Below are positions 45,269-54,734 of a DNA stretch of 56,246 nucleotides, piece after piece. A program made the translations under genes and the position numbers. Below the pieces are notes generated by a model. It did no database searches. It was given only the letters and a program-made list of their open reading frames with translations, and was not told where the DNA came from. This DNA comes from Balneolaceae bacterium (GTDB lineage: Bacteria > Bacteroidota > Rhodothermia > Balneolales > Cyclonatronaceae), in the NCBI GenBank assembly GCA_007694035.1, contig RECM01000176.1, positions 1-56,246 on the forward strand. The letters are read 5' to 3'. Every line of letters begins with the position of its first letter. The first letter of the stretch is position 1.

Positions 45269-45613
45269 TGGTTTAGGAAATCTATAAAGCACGATTTATT
45301 TAAAATTCGTTCCGTAGCTGAAAAAAAATTAAATGAAAATTTTCAATCTTGTTCAAATAGTGAGGTGTTGTATTATAACATGACGTTATCCGATTGGAAA
45401 AAACCCGTGTATCACTGTATTATCCGGAATTCCATTTTTTAAAAAATTCACTCCATACACCAATTTTTACCTGTTTTTCAAGGATCCGGCATACTTTTTA
45501 TGATTTTTAATGCCAAATATGACTTTATCACTTTTACCAATAGGCATTTCTTTTATACCTTCCGTCTTTAATTTTGGGGAACGAACCAACCACCGACCAT
45601 AAGAGTAAAGAAC
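45269..45613. other. AT-rich intergenic region before the symporter gene
   Basis: No gene, tRNA or known riboswitch is visible. A TTGTTC, 16-base spacer, TATTAT pair near 45350-45378 could be a plus-strand promoter, about 235 bases ahead of the symporter. I saw no glycine-riboswitch core, which might have been expected before an amino-acid symporter. Confidence 0.35.
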
Positions 45614-47272
45614 ATGCAGACATTTGAACGAATAGTAAATTTTCTCAATGATCTTGTTTGGAACACACCTGAGGTGATGCCTCTTATGGTTGTAGTTCTT
45701 TTGAGTTATGGTCTGTTTATTACAGTTCGCCTTGGTTTTATTCAGATCAGAAAACTGAAGCATGGCTTCAGGGTTTTGACCGGCTACTATGACGATCCGA
45801 ACGATCAGGGAGACATTAACCACTTCCAGGCACTTAGCACCGCGCTTTCTGCAACTGTGGGTATCGGGAATATTGCAGGCGTGGCCCTGGCTATTCATTA
45901 CGGAGGCCCGGGCGCACTTTTCTGGATGTGGATAACGGCCATTTTCGGTATGGCCATTAAATACTCAGAGTGTACGCTGGCTGTACTCTACCGTGAACAG
46001 AATGATGACGGAAGTGTTTCGGGCGGGCCAATGTACTACATCGAAAAAGGTTTAGGCAGCAACTGGAAATGGCTTAGTATAGTTTTTGCGGTAAGTGCTG
46101 TAATTTGTTCTTTCCTGACCGGTAATGCGATACAGGCCAATACCGTTGCCGACAGTATGGAAAGCGCATTCATGATCCCGGTTTACATTACTGGTCTTTT
46201 TACAGCCGGTTTTGTTGCGATTGTAATTCTGGGTGGTATCAAAAGAATCGGCAATGTAACTGCAAAGCTGACCCCCTTAATGGCGGTTTTGTACGTGTTT
46301 GGAGCCCTTGTTATTTTGCTGATGAATTATGACATGGTAATACCCACACTCGGTCTCATCATCACCTCGGCATTTGACCCGGTAGCCGGAGTGCTCGGTG
46401 TGGGATCAGGCGCCTTTATGACTACCCTTGTCTGGGGTATCAAGCGTGGTCTGTTCTCAAACGAGGCCGGGCAGGGATCGGCTCCAATTGCCCATGCTGC
46501 TGCCAAAACCGACGAACCGGTCCGCGAGGGTGTAGTGGCCCTGCTTGAGCCTTTTATCGATACACTTGTTGTCTGCACCATGACCGGCCTGGTAATCTGC
46601 ATCACCGGTGCATGGGATGCAAAGCACCCCTCTGCTATATTCATCAATTCCGGCGACACCAGCTTTGCTATAGAAGAGACCGTTGGTTTTGAGGGCTTCG
46701 ACGACGGATTGCTGATAGTTAATAATGGTGTGCCCGCCAACGGAAATGTGATGCGATACGGAATACTGATCGATACCCTGTATGCAGATGCTGCTCAAAG
46801 CCAGCTGTTCAATGGAACCATCTACACCGGACCAGGCACAAAAATGGCCTATGACCCTGATAACAACCAGATTCGTGAACTTTTTGGAAATGTTGTTGAA
46901 AACGGTGCCCCACTTACTGCCAGGGCATTCGAAATTGGTCTGTCTCCAATACTGCCCGGCGGGGCCTATCTTGTTACCATATGCGTTCTGCTTTTTGGTG
47001 TTTCCACATCAATAAGCTGGAGTTATTATGGAGACCGGTCCATACAGTATCTGCTGGGTGACAGATCGATAATCTACTACCGTGTCGTATATATAATCAT
47101 GCACTTTGTTGGCGCCATTCTGGCACTTGGTACCGTTTGGGCAATAGGTGATGTGGCGCTTGGGCTGATGACACTTCCCAACCTGATAGCCCTGTTTGCA
47201 CTCTCCGGAGTAGTGTACCGGGTTACACATGAGTATTTCAATCGAATGGAAGCAGAAGACCTGAACTCCTAA
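45614..47272 (+). CDS. Alanine/glycine:sodium symporter (AGCS family)
   Basis: The 552-residue inner-membrane carrier has about ten to eleven helices. Family signatures are seen in HFQALSTALSATVGIGNIAG (residues 70-89) and FSNEAGQGSAPIAHAAAKT (281-299). It takes up alanine or glycine with sodium. It is longer than the usual 450-490 residues because of an insertion of about 95 residues (roughly 337-432) after the ITGAW segment, rich in Asp, Gly and Asn, which should face the periplasm. It is followed eleven bases later by upp on the same strand. Confidence 0.92.
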   Translation: MQTFERIVNFLNDLVWNTPEVMPLMVVVLLSYGLFITVRLGFIQIRKLKHGFRVLTGYYDDPNDQGDINHFQALSTALSATVGIGNIAGVALAIHYGGPGALFWMWITAIFGMAIKYSECTLAVLYREQNDDGSVSGGPMYYIEKGLGSNWKWLSIVFAVSAVICSFLTGNAIQANTVADSMESAFMIPVYITGLFTAGFVAIVILGGIKRIGNVTAKLTPLMAVLYVFGALVILLMNYDMVIPTLGLIITSAFDPVAGVLGVGSGAFMTTLVWGIKRGLFSNEAGQGSAPIAHAAAKTDEPVREGVVALLEPFIDTLVVCTMTGLVICITGAWDAKHPSAIFINSGDTSFAIEETVGFEGFDDGLLIVNNGVPANGNVMRYGILIDTLYADAAQSQLFNGTIYTGPGTKMAYDPDNNQIRELFGNVVENGAPLTARAFEIGLSPILPGGAYLVTICVLLFGVSTSISWSYYGDRSIQYLLGDRSIIYYRVVYIIMHFVGAILALGTVWAIGDVALGLMTLPNLIALFALSGVVYRVTHEYFNRMEAEDLNS

Positions 47273-47282
47273 AAACTAACCG

Positions 47283-47924
47283 ATGGCAGCATTCAGTAAA
47301 GATCAGGTCACAGTTATTGATCACCCTGTGGTTCACAGGGATCTGACCATACTCAGAGACAAAAACACACCGACGGCACCATTTCGCCAGGCCCTTGCCA
47401 GAATTGCTACTATCCTGGCCTATCATTCGCTCATTAGTATACCACTGAGGGAAACCCGGGTTACTACACCCATTCAGGACACCACGGGTTTCGAACTGAA
47501 TTCAAATATTATTGTAGTACCCATTCTAAGAGCTGGCCTGGGCCTGGTAGACGGCATCATTCAATTCATCCCTGATGCCAAGGTGGGGCATCTCGGCATG
47601 TACCGTGACGAAACCACACACAAACCGATCGATTACTACGTTAAACTACCTGACGGAATTAAAACCTCATTCGTATTGCTGGTCGATCCTATGCTAGCTA
47701 CCGGCGGAAGTGCTCACGATGCCATCGGGTACCTGAAGAAACAGGGCGCCAAAAAGATACTTTTTATGTGTCTCATCAGCGCTCCCGAAGGTATCCGCCA
47801 TATACTCGACAATCACCCTGATGTGCATATTGTTACGGCTGCCATTGATGATTGTCTGAACAACGAAGCATTTATCGTTCCGGGACTTGGCGATGCAGGC
47901 GACCGCATTTTTGGCACACTCTGA
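47283..47924 (+). CDS. upp: Uracil phosphoribosyltransferase
   Basis: The cytosolic enzyme salvages uracil to UMP with PRPP. The 213 residues include the PRPP-binding stretch LLVDPMLATGGSAHDAI, and VPILRAGLGLVDGI, all standard for the family; the C-terminus ends in VPGLGDAGDRIFGT, the uracil-binding loop. It is followed by the lptC-like gene after two bases. Confidence 0.96.
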   Translation: MAAFSKDQVTVIDHPVVHRDLTILRDKNTPTAPFRQALARIATILAYHSLISIPLRETRVTTPIQDTTGFELNSNIIVVPILRAGLGLVDGIIQFIPDAKVGHLGMYRDETTHKPIDYYVKLPDGIKTSFVLLVDPMLATGGSAHDAIGYLKKQGAKKILFMCLISAPEGIRHILDNHPDVHIVTAAIDDCLNNEAFIVPGLGDAGDRIFGTL

Positions 47925-47926
47925 AC

Positions 47927-48478
47927 ATGTTTATTAAACCCTTACGTCTGTTTTTACCTCTGGCCGCTTTACTCATCTCCTGTTCTGACCTGAGTGAGTA
48001 CGACAGCCAGTTAGTGAGCGAAGCCCTGAGCGATTCTGTATTTTCCGTAACCGAAAGCTGGGATGTAAGAACACATCTGATTGAAAACGGCCGCAGGATA
48101 ATTACCCTCGAGAGCCCTTACACTGCCACTTATGAAAGGCATGGGCGCAACGAATCCCATATGAAAGGTCCGGTCACCATTACCGCTTATGATTCACTTG
48201 GTACACCTGTCACACTTGTATTTGCCGACCACTCCATATACCACAGCAGAGAGACCGAATTTGAATTTGAGGGGGATGTGGTTGTGATCAACCTTGAAAC
48301 AGAAAATATACTCAGAACCGAGTACCTGAAATGGTTTTACCATACCCGCCACATCAATGCCCCCGGATTTGTGACCATTGTGTCGCCGGCCGACAGCATT
48401 GCCGGTGAAGGATTATCGGGGAAAGACGATCTCACCGAATACCGGCTGAAAAAGATAACCGGACAGTTCCAGTTATGA
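47927..48478 (+). CDS. lptC: LptC-like lipoprotein (LPS export)
   Basis: The 183-residue protein has a lipoprotein signal (LRLFLPLAALLISC, cysteine at about residue 20) and an LptC-type beta-jellyroll: WDVRTHLIENGRRIITLESP, FEFEGDVVVINLETENILRT and EYLKWFYHTRHINAPGFVTI are typical. LptC links the inner-membrane LptFG exporter to the periplasmic LptA bridge. In Bacteroidota it is often a lipoprotein. The start at 47927 is the ATG that gives the signal peptide; a longer frame would overlap upp. Its stop overlaps the next gene's ATG (ATGA). Confidence 0.85.
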   Translation: MFIKPLRLFLPLAALLISCSDLSEYDSQLVSEALSDSVFSVTESWDVRTHLIENGRRIITLESPYTATYERHGRNESHMKGPVTITAYDSLGTPVTLVFADHSIYHSRETEFEFEGDVVVINLETENILRTEYLKWFYHTRHINAPGFVTIVSPADSIAGEGLSGKDDLTEYRLKKITGQFQL

Positions 48479-49878
48479 TCCGGATTACCAAATCGGCCAC
48501 GGCGCTTGTTCTGATACTGCTGTTTTTCGGGACACCGCATCCTGTACAATCCCAAAGTCAGGTACAGATTCTTCAGGCCGATCAGCTGGAGGGGTTCACC
48601 GGAGCCCTCGGCCCTGGCAGGAAACTTACCGGAAATGTACAGCTGCGTATACAGGATTCCATGATCGAAGCAGACAGCGTATTTCAATATCTGGACCTGA
48701 ATGAGATCAGGGCATTCGGTAACATTCAGGTAACCAGTCCAAGGGAGACAATCTGGTCGGACAAAGCCATATACAATTACCTGATCGACGACAGTAATTT
48801 TGAGAGCCGCGTAATTATTGTTACAGAGAACGTAACCATCTTCAGCACCCAGGCCTACTACAGTTTCAATTCAGAAATTGCTCAGTTTCCTGTAAAACTC
48901 AGGCTCGAGGATGAAAGGGGTATTCTTCTTGCAGACAGCGGAATCTATTTCTCCGAACAGGACAGTGCGGTTTTCAGGGGGAATGTGCAGTTCGCCGATT
49001 CAACGCAGTACGTTGAGGCCGACAGTATGTTCAGTAACAGGGTAAGTGAATATTACGAACTGCACAGCAGAGTATTTATGCTGGATACAGAAAACAGGAC
49101 CCGGCTTACCGGCAACTATGCCGAACGGGACTCCCTTGGCCGAAGATTAATAAAAGGAGATGCACATCTGCTCAGGTTTAACGAGGAAGCCACCGATTCC
49201 ACATTCATGTGGGCCGACCTGATAGAGGTTACCGAACACGACACCACTTTCATAACGCAGGCTTCGGGTGATGTCAGGATATGGTCGCCCGGTTACTCGA
49301 CGCGCTCTGACTCAACAAGCTATATTGATTCAACAGAAGAATTTTATCTAATAGGCGATGGCAATATCTGGTACAAAGACATACAGCTCACCGGCCAGCA
49401 TATCCTCATTCTCTTCATGGAAGAAGCCCTCGACCGCATTGATGCCACCGGGGAACCTTTTGCGGTTTTCCAGGACACACTTACCGGGCGGTTAAATCAA
49501 CTCCGTGGTGATTCAATCGCCGTCTTTTTTTATCAGGGCGATCTGAATCTGATAACCGGTCGCCCTGATGCCCGAATATTCTATCATATGAAGAATCAGG
49601 ATGATGAACCCGACGGGGGTATTGAACTTACAGCGGAATCGGCATTCATGTACTTTACAGACGGTGAACTTGTTGATTTTAAAGCGTATGTGAATATCGA
49701 CGGAATTGTACATCCCGAATCGCAGGATGTGCTCGGAAAACATATTGAGGGTTTTGTGTGGACTCCTGAGAGAAAACCTCCTGAGCCGGTACTATTGCTA
49801 ATTCAACGCCTTAATCCCATACCAGACGACAGGCCCTTCGAATACCCCCGGCGATACCTGCAGTTTATAGGTGAATAG
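48475..49878 (+). CDS. OstA/LptA-like periplasmic LPS-transport protein
   Basis: The 467-residue protein has a signal peptide (ALVLILLFFGTPHPVQSQ) and OstA-type repeats. LTGNVQLRIQDSMIEADSVF, LLADSGIYFSEQDSAVFRGN and VQFADSTQYVEADSMFSN show the D-x-A/S pattern with GNV turns that stack as a beta-jellyroll. It is about twice as long as E. coli LptA. It overlaps the LptC-like gene by four bases, so the two are translationally coupled and form part of an LPS bridge. No lptB, lptD or lptFG is nearby. Confidence 0.85.
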   Translation: MIRITKSATALVLILLFFGTPHPVQSQSQVQILQADQLEGFTGALGPGRKLTGNVQLRIQDSMIEADSVFQYLDLNEIRAFGNIQVTSPRETIWSDKAIYNYLIDDSNFESRVIIVTENVTIFSTQAYYSFNSEIAQFPVKLRLEDERGILLADSGIYFSEQDSAVFRGNVQFADSTQYVEADSMFSNRVSEYYELHSRVFMLDTENRTRLTGNYAERDSLGRRLIKGDAHLLRFNEEATDSTFMWADLIEVTEHDTTFITQASGDVRIWSPGYSTRSDSTSYIDSTEEFYLIGDGNIWYKDIQLTGQHILILFMEEALDRIDATGEPFAVFQDTLTGRLNQLRGDSIAVFFYQGDLNLITGRPDARIFYHMKNQDDEPDGGIELTAESAFMYFTDGELVDFKAYVNIDGIVHPESQDVLGKHIEGFVWTPERKPPEPVLLLIQRLNPIPDDRPFEYPRRYLQFIGE

Positions 49879-49888
49879 TTTCAATTTA

Positions 49889-50017
49889 ATAAGCCCTTGA
49901 ACTGTCTGATTTGCTTAAAACCACCACGGTTTATAAGCCTTGTACTGCCTTATTTGCTCAAACCACCACGGTTTAACAATCTGTTCTACTGCCTGATTTC
50001 CTCATCCGACCATGCTT
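49889..50017. repeat. Three degenerate tandem units of about 43 bases
   Basis: After the OstA-like gene three similar units follow at 49889-49932, 49933-49974 and 49975-50017. Each starts near AAGCC-TTG or an equivalent, passes through CTGNCTGATTTGCT, and the first two end in AAACCACCACGGTTT, a small stem (AAACC/GGTTT). The third unit has diverged. The units could be a local duplication or a repeated 3'-end hairpin. Confidence 0.6.
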
Positions 50018-50026
50018 AAAAAGAAG

Positions 50027-50054
50027 AAGGCCACCCTCGGAATAGGGCGGCCTT
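50027..50054 (-). terminator. Intrinsic terminator of the EF-G-like gene
   Basis: On the minus strand AAGGCCGCCCT pairs with AGGGTGGCCTT, with one G-T wobble, around TTCCG, and is followed by CTTCTTTTTAAG. On the plus strand the same stem has an A-C mismatch, so the structure is better suited to the minus-strand gene. Confidence 0.8.
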
Positions 50055-50123
50055 CAGTTTTCCTGGCCCGGCGTGCAACATTAATCAACAGCGCACGACG
50101 AGTAATCAATGCAGGTTTCAGGA

Positions 50124-52250
50124 TCAGGCCTCTTCAAGGTCCAGGGTTTCCTTCATTACTTTTTCCTGAATATCTCTCGGCACAGAAGCATAGCCGCTGA
50201 ATGCAAGGCTGTGTGTTGCACGGCCCTGGGTCATCGACTTGAGGTGAGTGGCGTATTTGTTCAGCTCGGCGAGTGGTATTTTCGCTTTAATTTTCTGAAC
50301 ATTTCCATCGGCATCCATACCCAGGATTTGTCCCCTTCTGGTTGAAAGATCACCCAGAACATCACCCATAAAGTCCGACGGTACGGCGATATCCACATCA
50401 TAGATCGGTTCGAGCAGTTGTGGAGATGCATCAAGGAAGGCTTTTTTGAATGCCATCAACCCGGCCGTTTTAAAAGCAGCCTCATTGGAATCGACGGAGT
50501 GCATGGAGCCATCGTAAACGGCTACCCGTACATCCCTCACACGGCAGTTTGAAAGGGGACCATTTTCCATTTTGTCCATCACACCCTTTAGTATGGCCGG
50601 CATAAACCGGTTGTCGATTACCCCACCAACAATGCAGTTCAGGAATTCCAGCTTGCCGCCCCAGGGCAGCTCAATAAGCTGGCGGTCTCTTACCGACATC
50701 TCTGGCGGATCGGGTATACCTTCGTACCAGGGTTCCACAAACAGATAAACCTCTGCGTACTGGCCGGCACCACCGGTCTGTTTTTTATGCTTATAGGTAG
50801 CTTTAACCGGTTTCGTGATGGTTTCCCTGTATGGAATTCGAGGTTCATACAGTTCTACTTCCACCTTGAAACGGTTGGTAAGCATGTATTTGACAATCGC
50901 GAGATGTTCTTCGCCCTGACCACTGATGATGAGCTGCTTCAGCTCCTGATTATGGTCTACATGCAGTGCCGGGTTTTCTTTGTGCAGCTGGTTGAGTGCA
51001 GTTCCCAGTTTCTCTTCATCACCGGTTTTAACGTTGCGTATGGCCGCGCGAATATTCGGCTCCGGATAGATAATTGGCGGGAGTTCTACATCAAAACCTT
51101 TTTCATGCAGCGTTTCATTGGCGTGACAATCTTTAAGTTTAACCACGGCACCAATATCGCCGCACTGGAATTCGGATATTTCCGTACGCTTGTTGCCCTG
51201 GGTCATAAACAGTGTGCCAAGCCTGCTCGTGTTTGCCGTCTTGGAATTGATCATATCGAGCCCGGTTTTAACAAACCCGCTATAGACTTTGAAATACATC
51301 AGCTCGCCAACGTGATCCTCATATACATTTTTAAACAGGAAAATGGCCGATTTTGCTTCAGAATCCATGGGTAGTTCCTTGCCATCCATAAGAACCGCAG
51401 GTTTCTCGTCAACCGGGGCGGGAACCACCGTGTCGATAAAGCCCATCACCCGGCCGGTACCCATATTCTTCTCTGCGCTGGTGCAGAACAGCGGAAAAAT
51501 CTGTCCGTTCTTCATAGCCGACTTCAGACCGTCTACCATTTCGAATTCACCCAGGGTCCCCTTCTCAAAATAGAGGTCCATGAGCATCTCATCGTTTTCG
51601 GCAATGGCTTCAATAAGTTCATTGTGCAATAATTCTGCCCTGGCACGCTGCGAATCCGGAATGGGAAGTTTGTCAGGTTTGCCACCTCCTTCCGGGAATT
51701 CATACATAGTCATTTTCAACACATCGATAATGGTGTTGAATTCTTCGCCTTCTCCGTAGGGGTACTGTACTACGACCACTTCCCGGCCAAACCGTTCCCT
51801 GGCCTGGTCAACAGTATTCTGAAAATTTGAATTCGGGCTGTCGACCTTGTTGACTACAATAATAGATGGGATGTTGAGATTGCGGGCATAATTCCACAGA
51901 ACTTCGGTACCTACTTCCACGCCGTGTTCGGCATCGAGCACAAAAAGTGCATTACCGGCCACCTGAAGCGATGGTATAACCTCGCTGATGTAGTCGGCAG
52001 TTCCGGGTGTATCTATAATATTAATTTTGTGGCCTCTCCAGTCGAGATGCAGAAATGAGGTGAATACGGATTTTAGTTTGTCTTTTTCTACCGGATGAAA
52101 ATCCGATACCGTATTACCGTCGTTTATGGTACCTCTTCGTTTGATGGTACCAGACTCGAACAGCATCGTTTCTGCAAGCGTGGTTTTACCCGATCCGGAG
52201 TGGCCCAGTAGAGCGATGTTCCGGATTTTGCCTGGCTTGTAAACATTCAT
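50124..52250 (-). CDS. EF-G-like translational GTPase (EF-G2 type)
   Basis: The 708-residue GTPase has the domain layout of EF-G (G, II, III, IV, V). The P-loop is GHSGSGKT (16-23) where EF-G has GHxDAGKT, NKVD (134-137) is intact, but the switch II segment is DTPGTADY (80-87), with threonine in place of the catalytic histidine. Switch I is also divergent (VEKDKLKSVFTS in place of the usual ERGITI). Domain IV has KATYKHKKQTGGAGQYAEV, with the usual tip region altered. It resembles the second, non-canonical EF-G of many bacteria, of uncertain role (ribosome rescue, recycling or regulation). A strong AAAGGAG precedes the ATG. Confidence 0.85.
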   Translation of the reverse strand: MNVYKPGKIRNIALLGHSGSGKTTLAETMLFESGTIKRRGTINDGNTVSDFHPVEKDKLKSVFTSFLHLDWRGHKINIIDTPGTADYISEVIPSLQVAGNALFVLDAEHGVEVGTEVLWNYARNLNIPSIIVVNKVDSPNSNFQNTVDQARERFGREVVVVQYPYGEGEEFNTIIDVLKMTMYEFPEGGGKPDKLPIPDSQRARAELLHNELIEAIAENDEMLMDLYFEKGTLGEFEMVDGLKSAMKNGQIFPLFCTSAEKNMGTGRVMGFIDTVVPAPVDEKPAVLMDGKELPMDSEAKSAIFLFKNVYEDHVGELMYFKVYSGFVKTGLDMINSKTANTSRLGTLFMTQGNKRTEISEFQCGDIGAVVKLKDCHANETLHEKGFDVELPPIIYPEPNIRAAIRNVKTGDEEKLGTALNQLHKENPALHVDHNQELKQLIISGQGEEHLAIVKYMLTNRFKVEVELYEPRIPYRETITKPVKATYKHKKQTGGAGQYAEVYLFVEPWYEGIPDPPEMSVRDRQLIELPWGGKLEFLNCIVGGVIDNRFMPAILKGVMDKMENGPLSNCRVRDVRVAVYDGSMHSVDSNEAAFKTAGLMAFKKAFLDASPQLLEPIYDVDIAVPSDFMGDVLGDLSTRRGQILGMDADGNVQKIKAKIPLAELNKYATHLKSMTQGRATHSLAFSGYASVPRDIQEKVMKETLDLEEA

Positions 52251-52609
52251 ATAAAACTCCTTTATTACAGGTTAGCTTCCTGTTAAGATGGTGAGCGCCC
52301 TCGGGGTAGTTCACTTGATCTAATGATTTCTGAAAATCTTTTATCCCAATAATATAAAGAACCGGGCGCAGGATGATGGCCGGATCGTATTCCGACAACA
52401 AGATAGAAATAACTGTTTCTCTGAGAATCAAACAAGCATTTTTTTAAAAATCTTTTGAAAAAAAATAAAAAAAAGGATGCCGGGATTGGTTTTACCAGCA
52501 AATGGCTTTCGCGGCAAATGCGGAATCGCACAGACGGGTCAACAGAACTGTTATGAGCTTCGTGATGTTTCTGTTAACTTCCGGCGGTAATCACCCATAT
52601 TCCGACCAA
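52251..52609. other. Divergent promoter region, EF-G-like / asparaginase
   Basis: About 360 bases hold the leaders of two divergent genes. The AT-rich stretch with homopolymer A and T runs (52435-52475) is the likely promoter zone. I see no gene or structured RNA here. The plus-strand frame from 52502 continues into the asparaginase but looks like an unconserved leader. Confidence 0.45.
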
Positions 52610-53614
52610 ATGAAACGAATTCTGATCATACAAACCGGCGGCACTATTGCCATGCAGCTCAAAGATATAGCCGGTTATACCGGAGCCTCTCCGCACCCTT
52701 CCGATTTTCTCGAAAGCAGGATCCCGGAGCTTTCAGGAATTGCCCATATCGAGATTGCAGATCTTTTTTTCAAAGACAGCTCCGACATTAACCCGGCCGA
52801 CTGGAAAATTCTTGCCGAAACAATCTATGAGAACTACGCTTCCTTCGACGGATTCGTAATACTACACGGAACCGATACGATGGCCTATACGGCATCGGCA
52901 CTTTCTTTCTGCCTTAACAATCTCGGCAAACCGGTTATTCTTACCGGCAGCCAGATTCCGCTGGCGGTTATTCGCAGTGATGCATCCCGTAACCTGATCA
53001 ATGCTATCGAGATGGCTACCCTGCCGCTTAACGAGGTGGCTATCTGTTTCAACGATCATATATTCCGTGGCAACCGGTCAACAAAGTCGAGTGTTGGTGA
53101 TTTCGATGCTTTCAGCTCACCCAACTATCCGCCTTTGGCCGATATCGGACTTAACATCTCTCTGAACTATCAGATCACCCCGGTATCAGGTAAATTCAGC
53201 ATAAGTCCACGCTTCGACGACCGTGTATTTATAATCCGTCTTTTTCCCGGTCTGAACCCTGACCATCTTTTGAAACTGGCCGGCACTGATTTGCGCGCGA
53301 TAATAATCGAGGCATTCGGATGTGGCAACTTCCCGGTAACCGGTCGTCATTCGCTGTTGCCGTTTTTCAGGAAATGCCTGGAGCAGGATATTCTGCTGGT
53401 CATTAATTCCCAGGCAGCACATGATGCCATCGACCTGTCGAAATACGAAAGCGGCCGGAATGCGCAATCAATGGGTATTATCAGCGCCGGCGATATGACC
53501 ACCGAAGCTTCGGTAACCAAGATGATGTACCTGCTGGCGATGCATGATAATCATCTGGCGGTGCGCGACCTGTACAACCGACCCATCGCCGGAGAGATTT
53601 CCGTAAATTCCTGA
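52610..53614 (+). CDS. ansA: Type I (cytosolic) L-asparaginase
   Basis: The enzyme hydrolyses asparagine to aspartate and ammonia. The 334-residue protein carries both threonine motifs: IIQTGGTIAMQ near the start and VILHGTDTMAYTASALSF around residue 85. The LTGSQIPL loop and the long C-terminal domain with FGCGNFP are typical. I choose the ATG at 52610 (MKRILIIQ); a frame starting at 52502 adds 36 unconserved residues without signal-peptide character. No signal peptide is present, so it is cytosolic. Confidence 0.93.
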   Translation: MKRILIIQTGGTIAMQLKDIAGYTGASPHPSDFLESRIPELSGIAHIEIADLFFKDSSDINPADWKILAETIYENYASFDGFVILHGTDTMAYTASALSFCLNNLGKPVILTGSQIPLAVIRSDASRNLINAIEMATLPLNEVAICFNDHIFRGNRSTKSSVGDFDAFSSPNYPPLADIGLNISLNYQITPVSGKFSISPRFDDRVFIIRLFPGLNPDHLLKLAGTDLRAIIIEAFGCGNFPVTGRHSLLPFFRKCLEQDILLVINSQAAHDAIDLSKYESGRNAQSMGIISAGDMTTEASVTKMMYLLAMHDNHLAVRDLYNRPIAGEISVNS

Positions 53615-53703
53615 TTAGGAAACTGCATTCAGAAATACCCAAAATACTGCAAACGATTAATCGCTTTTCCCGGTTACCTCACCAACAGAATATTCATTAT
53701 CAC

Positions 53704-54648
53704 ATGAAAAGCAGCTGGACCCTGACATCCATCCCCCCTCACGACTTTTATATCTGCCTGGATGTGGATCAGTACTTCGATCTGGAACACGATCCCGAGC
53801 AGATCTTCGAACAGGGTTTTACACGTCCAGTACCGCTGAGCGGGCGCGATATTCTCTGTACAATTTTTTTTAACGGAGATCCTGAAAAACCCGAATTTCA
53901 TATCACCACTGCTGAAACACTCAGCAAGGACGAAATTGCGGACGCAAACATTTCGCTGAGCCGAATTCTGGGTACTGATCTGGATATCCGGCCGCTGTAT
54001 GACCGGGCGGCCGGCGATCCTGTTCTGGGCCGGCTTTTAACCGCCCTGTACGGATTAAAACGGCTGAGCCGTGCCAATTTCTTCGAGGATGCTATGAACC
54101 GCATCATCATAGCCCAGATCCGGCACCGCCCTACGGCGAAAAAGATGGTTTATGGAGTAAGAGAGGCGTACGGCGTGCGCCTGGATCACGATGGAGGAAG
54201 TATCAGTGCCTGGCCCCGTCCGCACAGGCTTGTATCGGCCGACCCTTCATCCCTCAAAAAGCACGGGCTATCGCTGCGCAAAGGTGAGTATGTTGTTGGC
54301 ATAGCCGATGAACTGGTATCCGGCCGAACGAGTATAAAACAGATGGAATCGCTGGCTCCCGCCGATTTCTACGCGCGGGCCAGGGCCATTCGCGGAATCG
54401 GGCCCACAACGGCACAGGATCTGATGATGTTCCGGAACCGCACAGATGCCGTATTTCCCAGCGAGATCGATAAAGGTACAGAAAAAGGACTGCGCCGGTG
54501 GATCATCTATTCGTACGGGGGCGATCCCGACCATACTTCAGAAAAAGATTTCCTCGAAATGATTGCCAACTGGAATGGACTGGAAAGCAGTGCCCTCGAA
54601 TTTCTTTTTGTAAATTGGGTATTGTCTGAAAAGAGAAAGAAACAGTAG
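53704..54648 (+). CDS. HhH-GPD DNA glycosylase, AlkA-like
   Basis: The 314-residue base-excision enzyme has an N-terminal beta-domain (about 1-95) similar to AlkA/OGG1 and a helix-hairpin-helix core. The HhH is seen in ARAIRGIGPTTAQDLMMF (about 226-243), followed by FPSEIDKG, in which Asp256 sits where the catalytic aspartate lies. There is no lysine before this, so a monofunctional glycosylase acting on alkylated bases is likely. A C-terminal iron-sulfur cluster is absent. It stands alone with a 90-base gap from the asparaginase gene. Confidence 0.85.
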   Translation: MKSSWTLTSIPPHDFYICLDVDQYFDLEHDPEQIFEQGFTRPVPLSGRDILCTIFFNGDPEKPEFHITTAETLSKDEIADANISLSRILGTDLDIRPLYDRAAGDPVLGRLLTALYGLKRLSRANFFEDAMNRIIIAQIRHRPTAKKMVYGVREAYGVRLDHDGGSISAWPRPHRLVSADPSSLKKHGLSLRKGEYVVGIADELVSGRTSIKQMESLAPADFYARARAIRGIGPTTAQDLMMFRNRTDAVFPSEIDKGTEKGLRRWIIYSYGGDPDHTSEKDFLEMIANWNGLESSALEFLFVNWVLSEKRKKQ

Positions 54649-54734
54649 AAATTGCACTGCAGGCCTTATCAGACACGATCCAGCTAATATTCAACCCGAT
54701 TCAGGTTAAAGCCCCGTTAACATAACCAACGATA

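Noticed and set aside
45467-45898. 143-codon minus-strand frame
   Set aside because: It is antisense to the start of the AGCS symporter and has a composition unlike a protein.
49889-50017. CRISPR array
   Set aside because: Only two and a half degenerate units, adjoining without unique spacers, and no cas genes.
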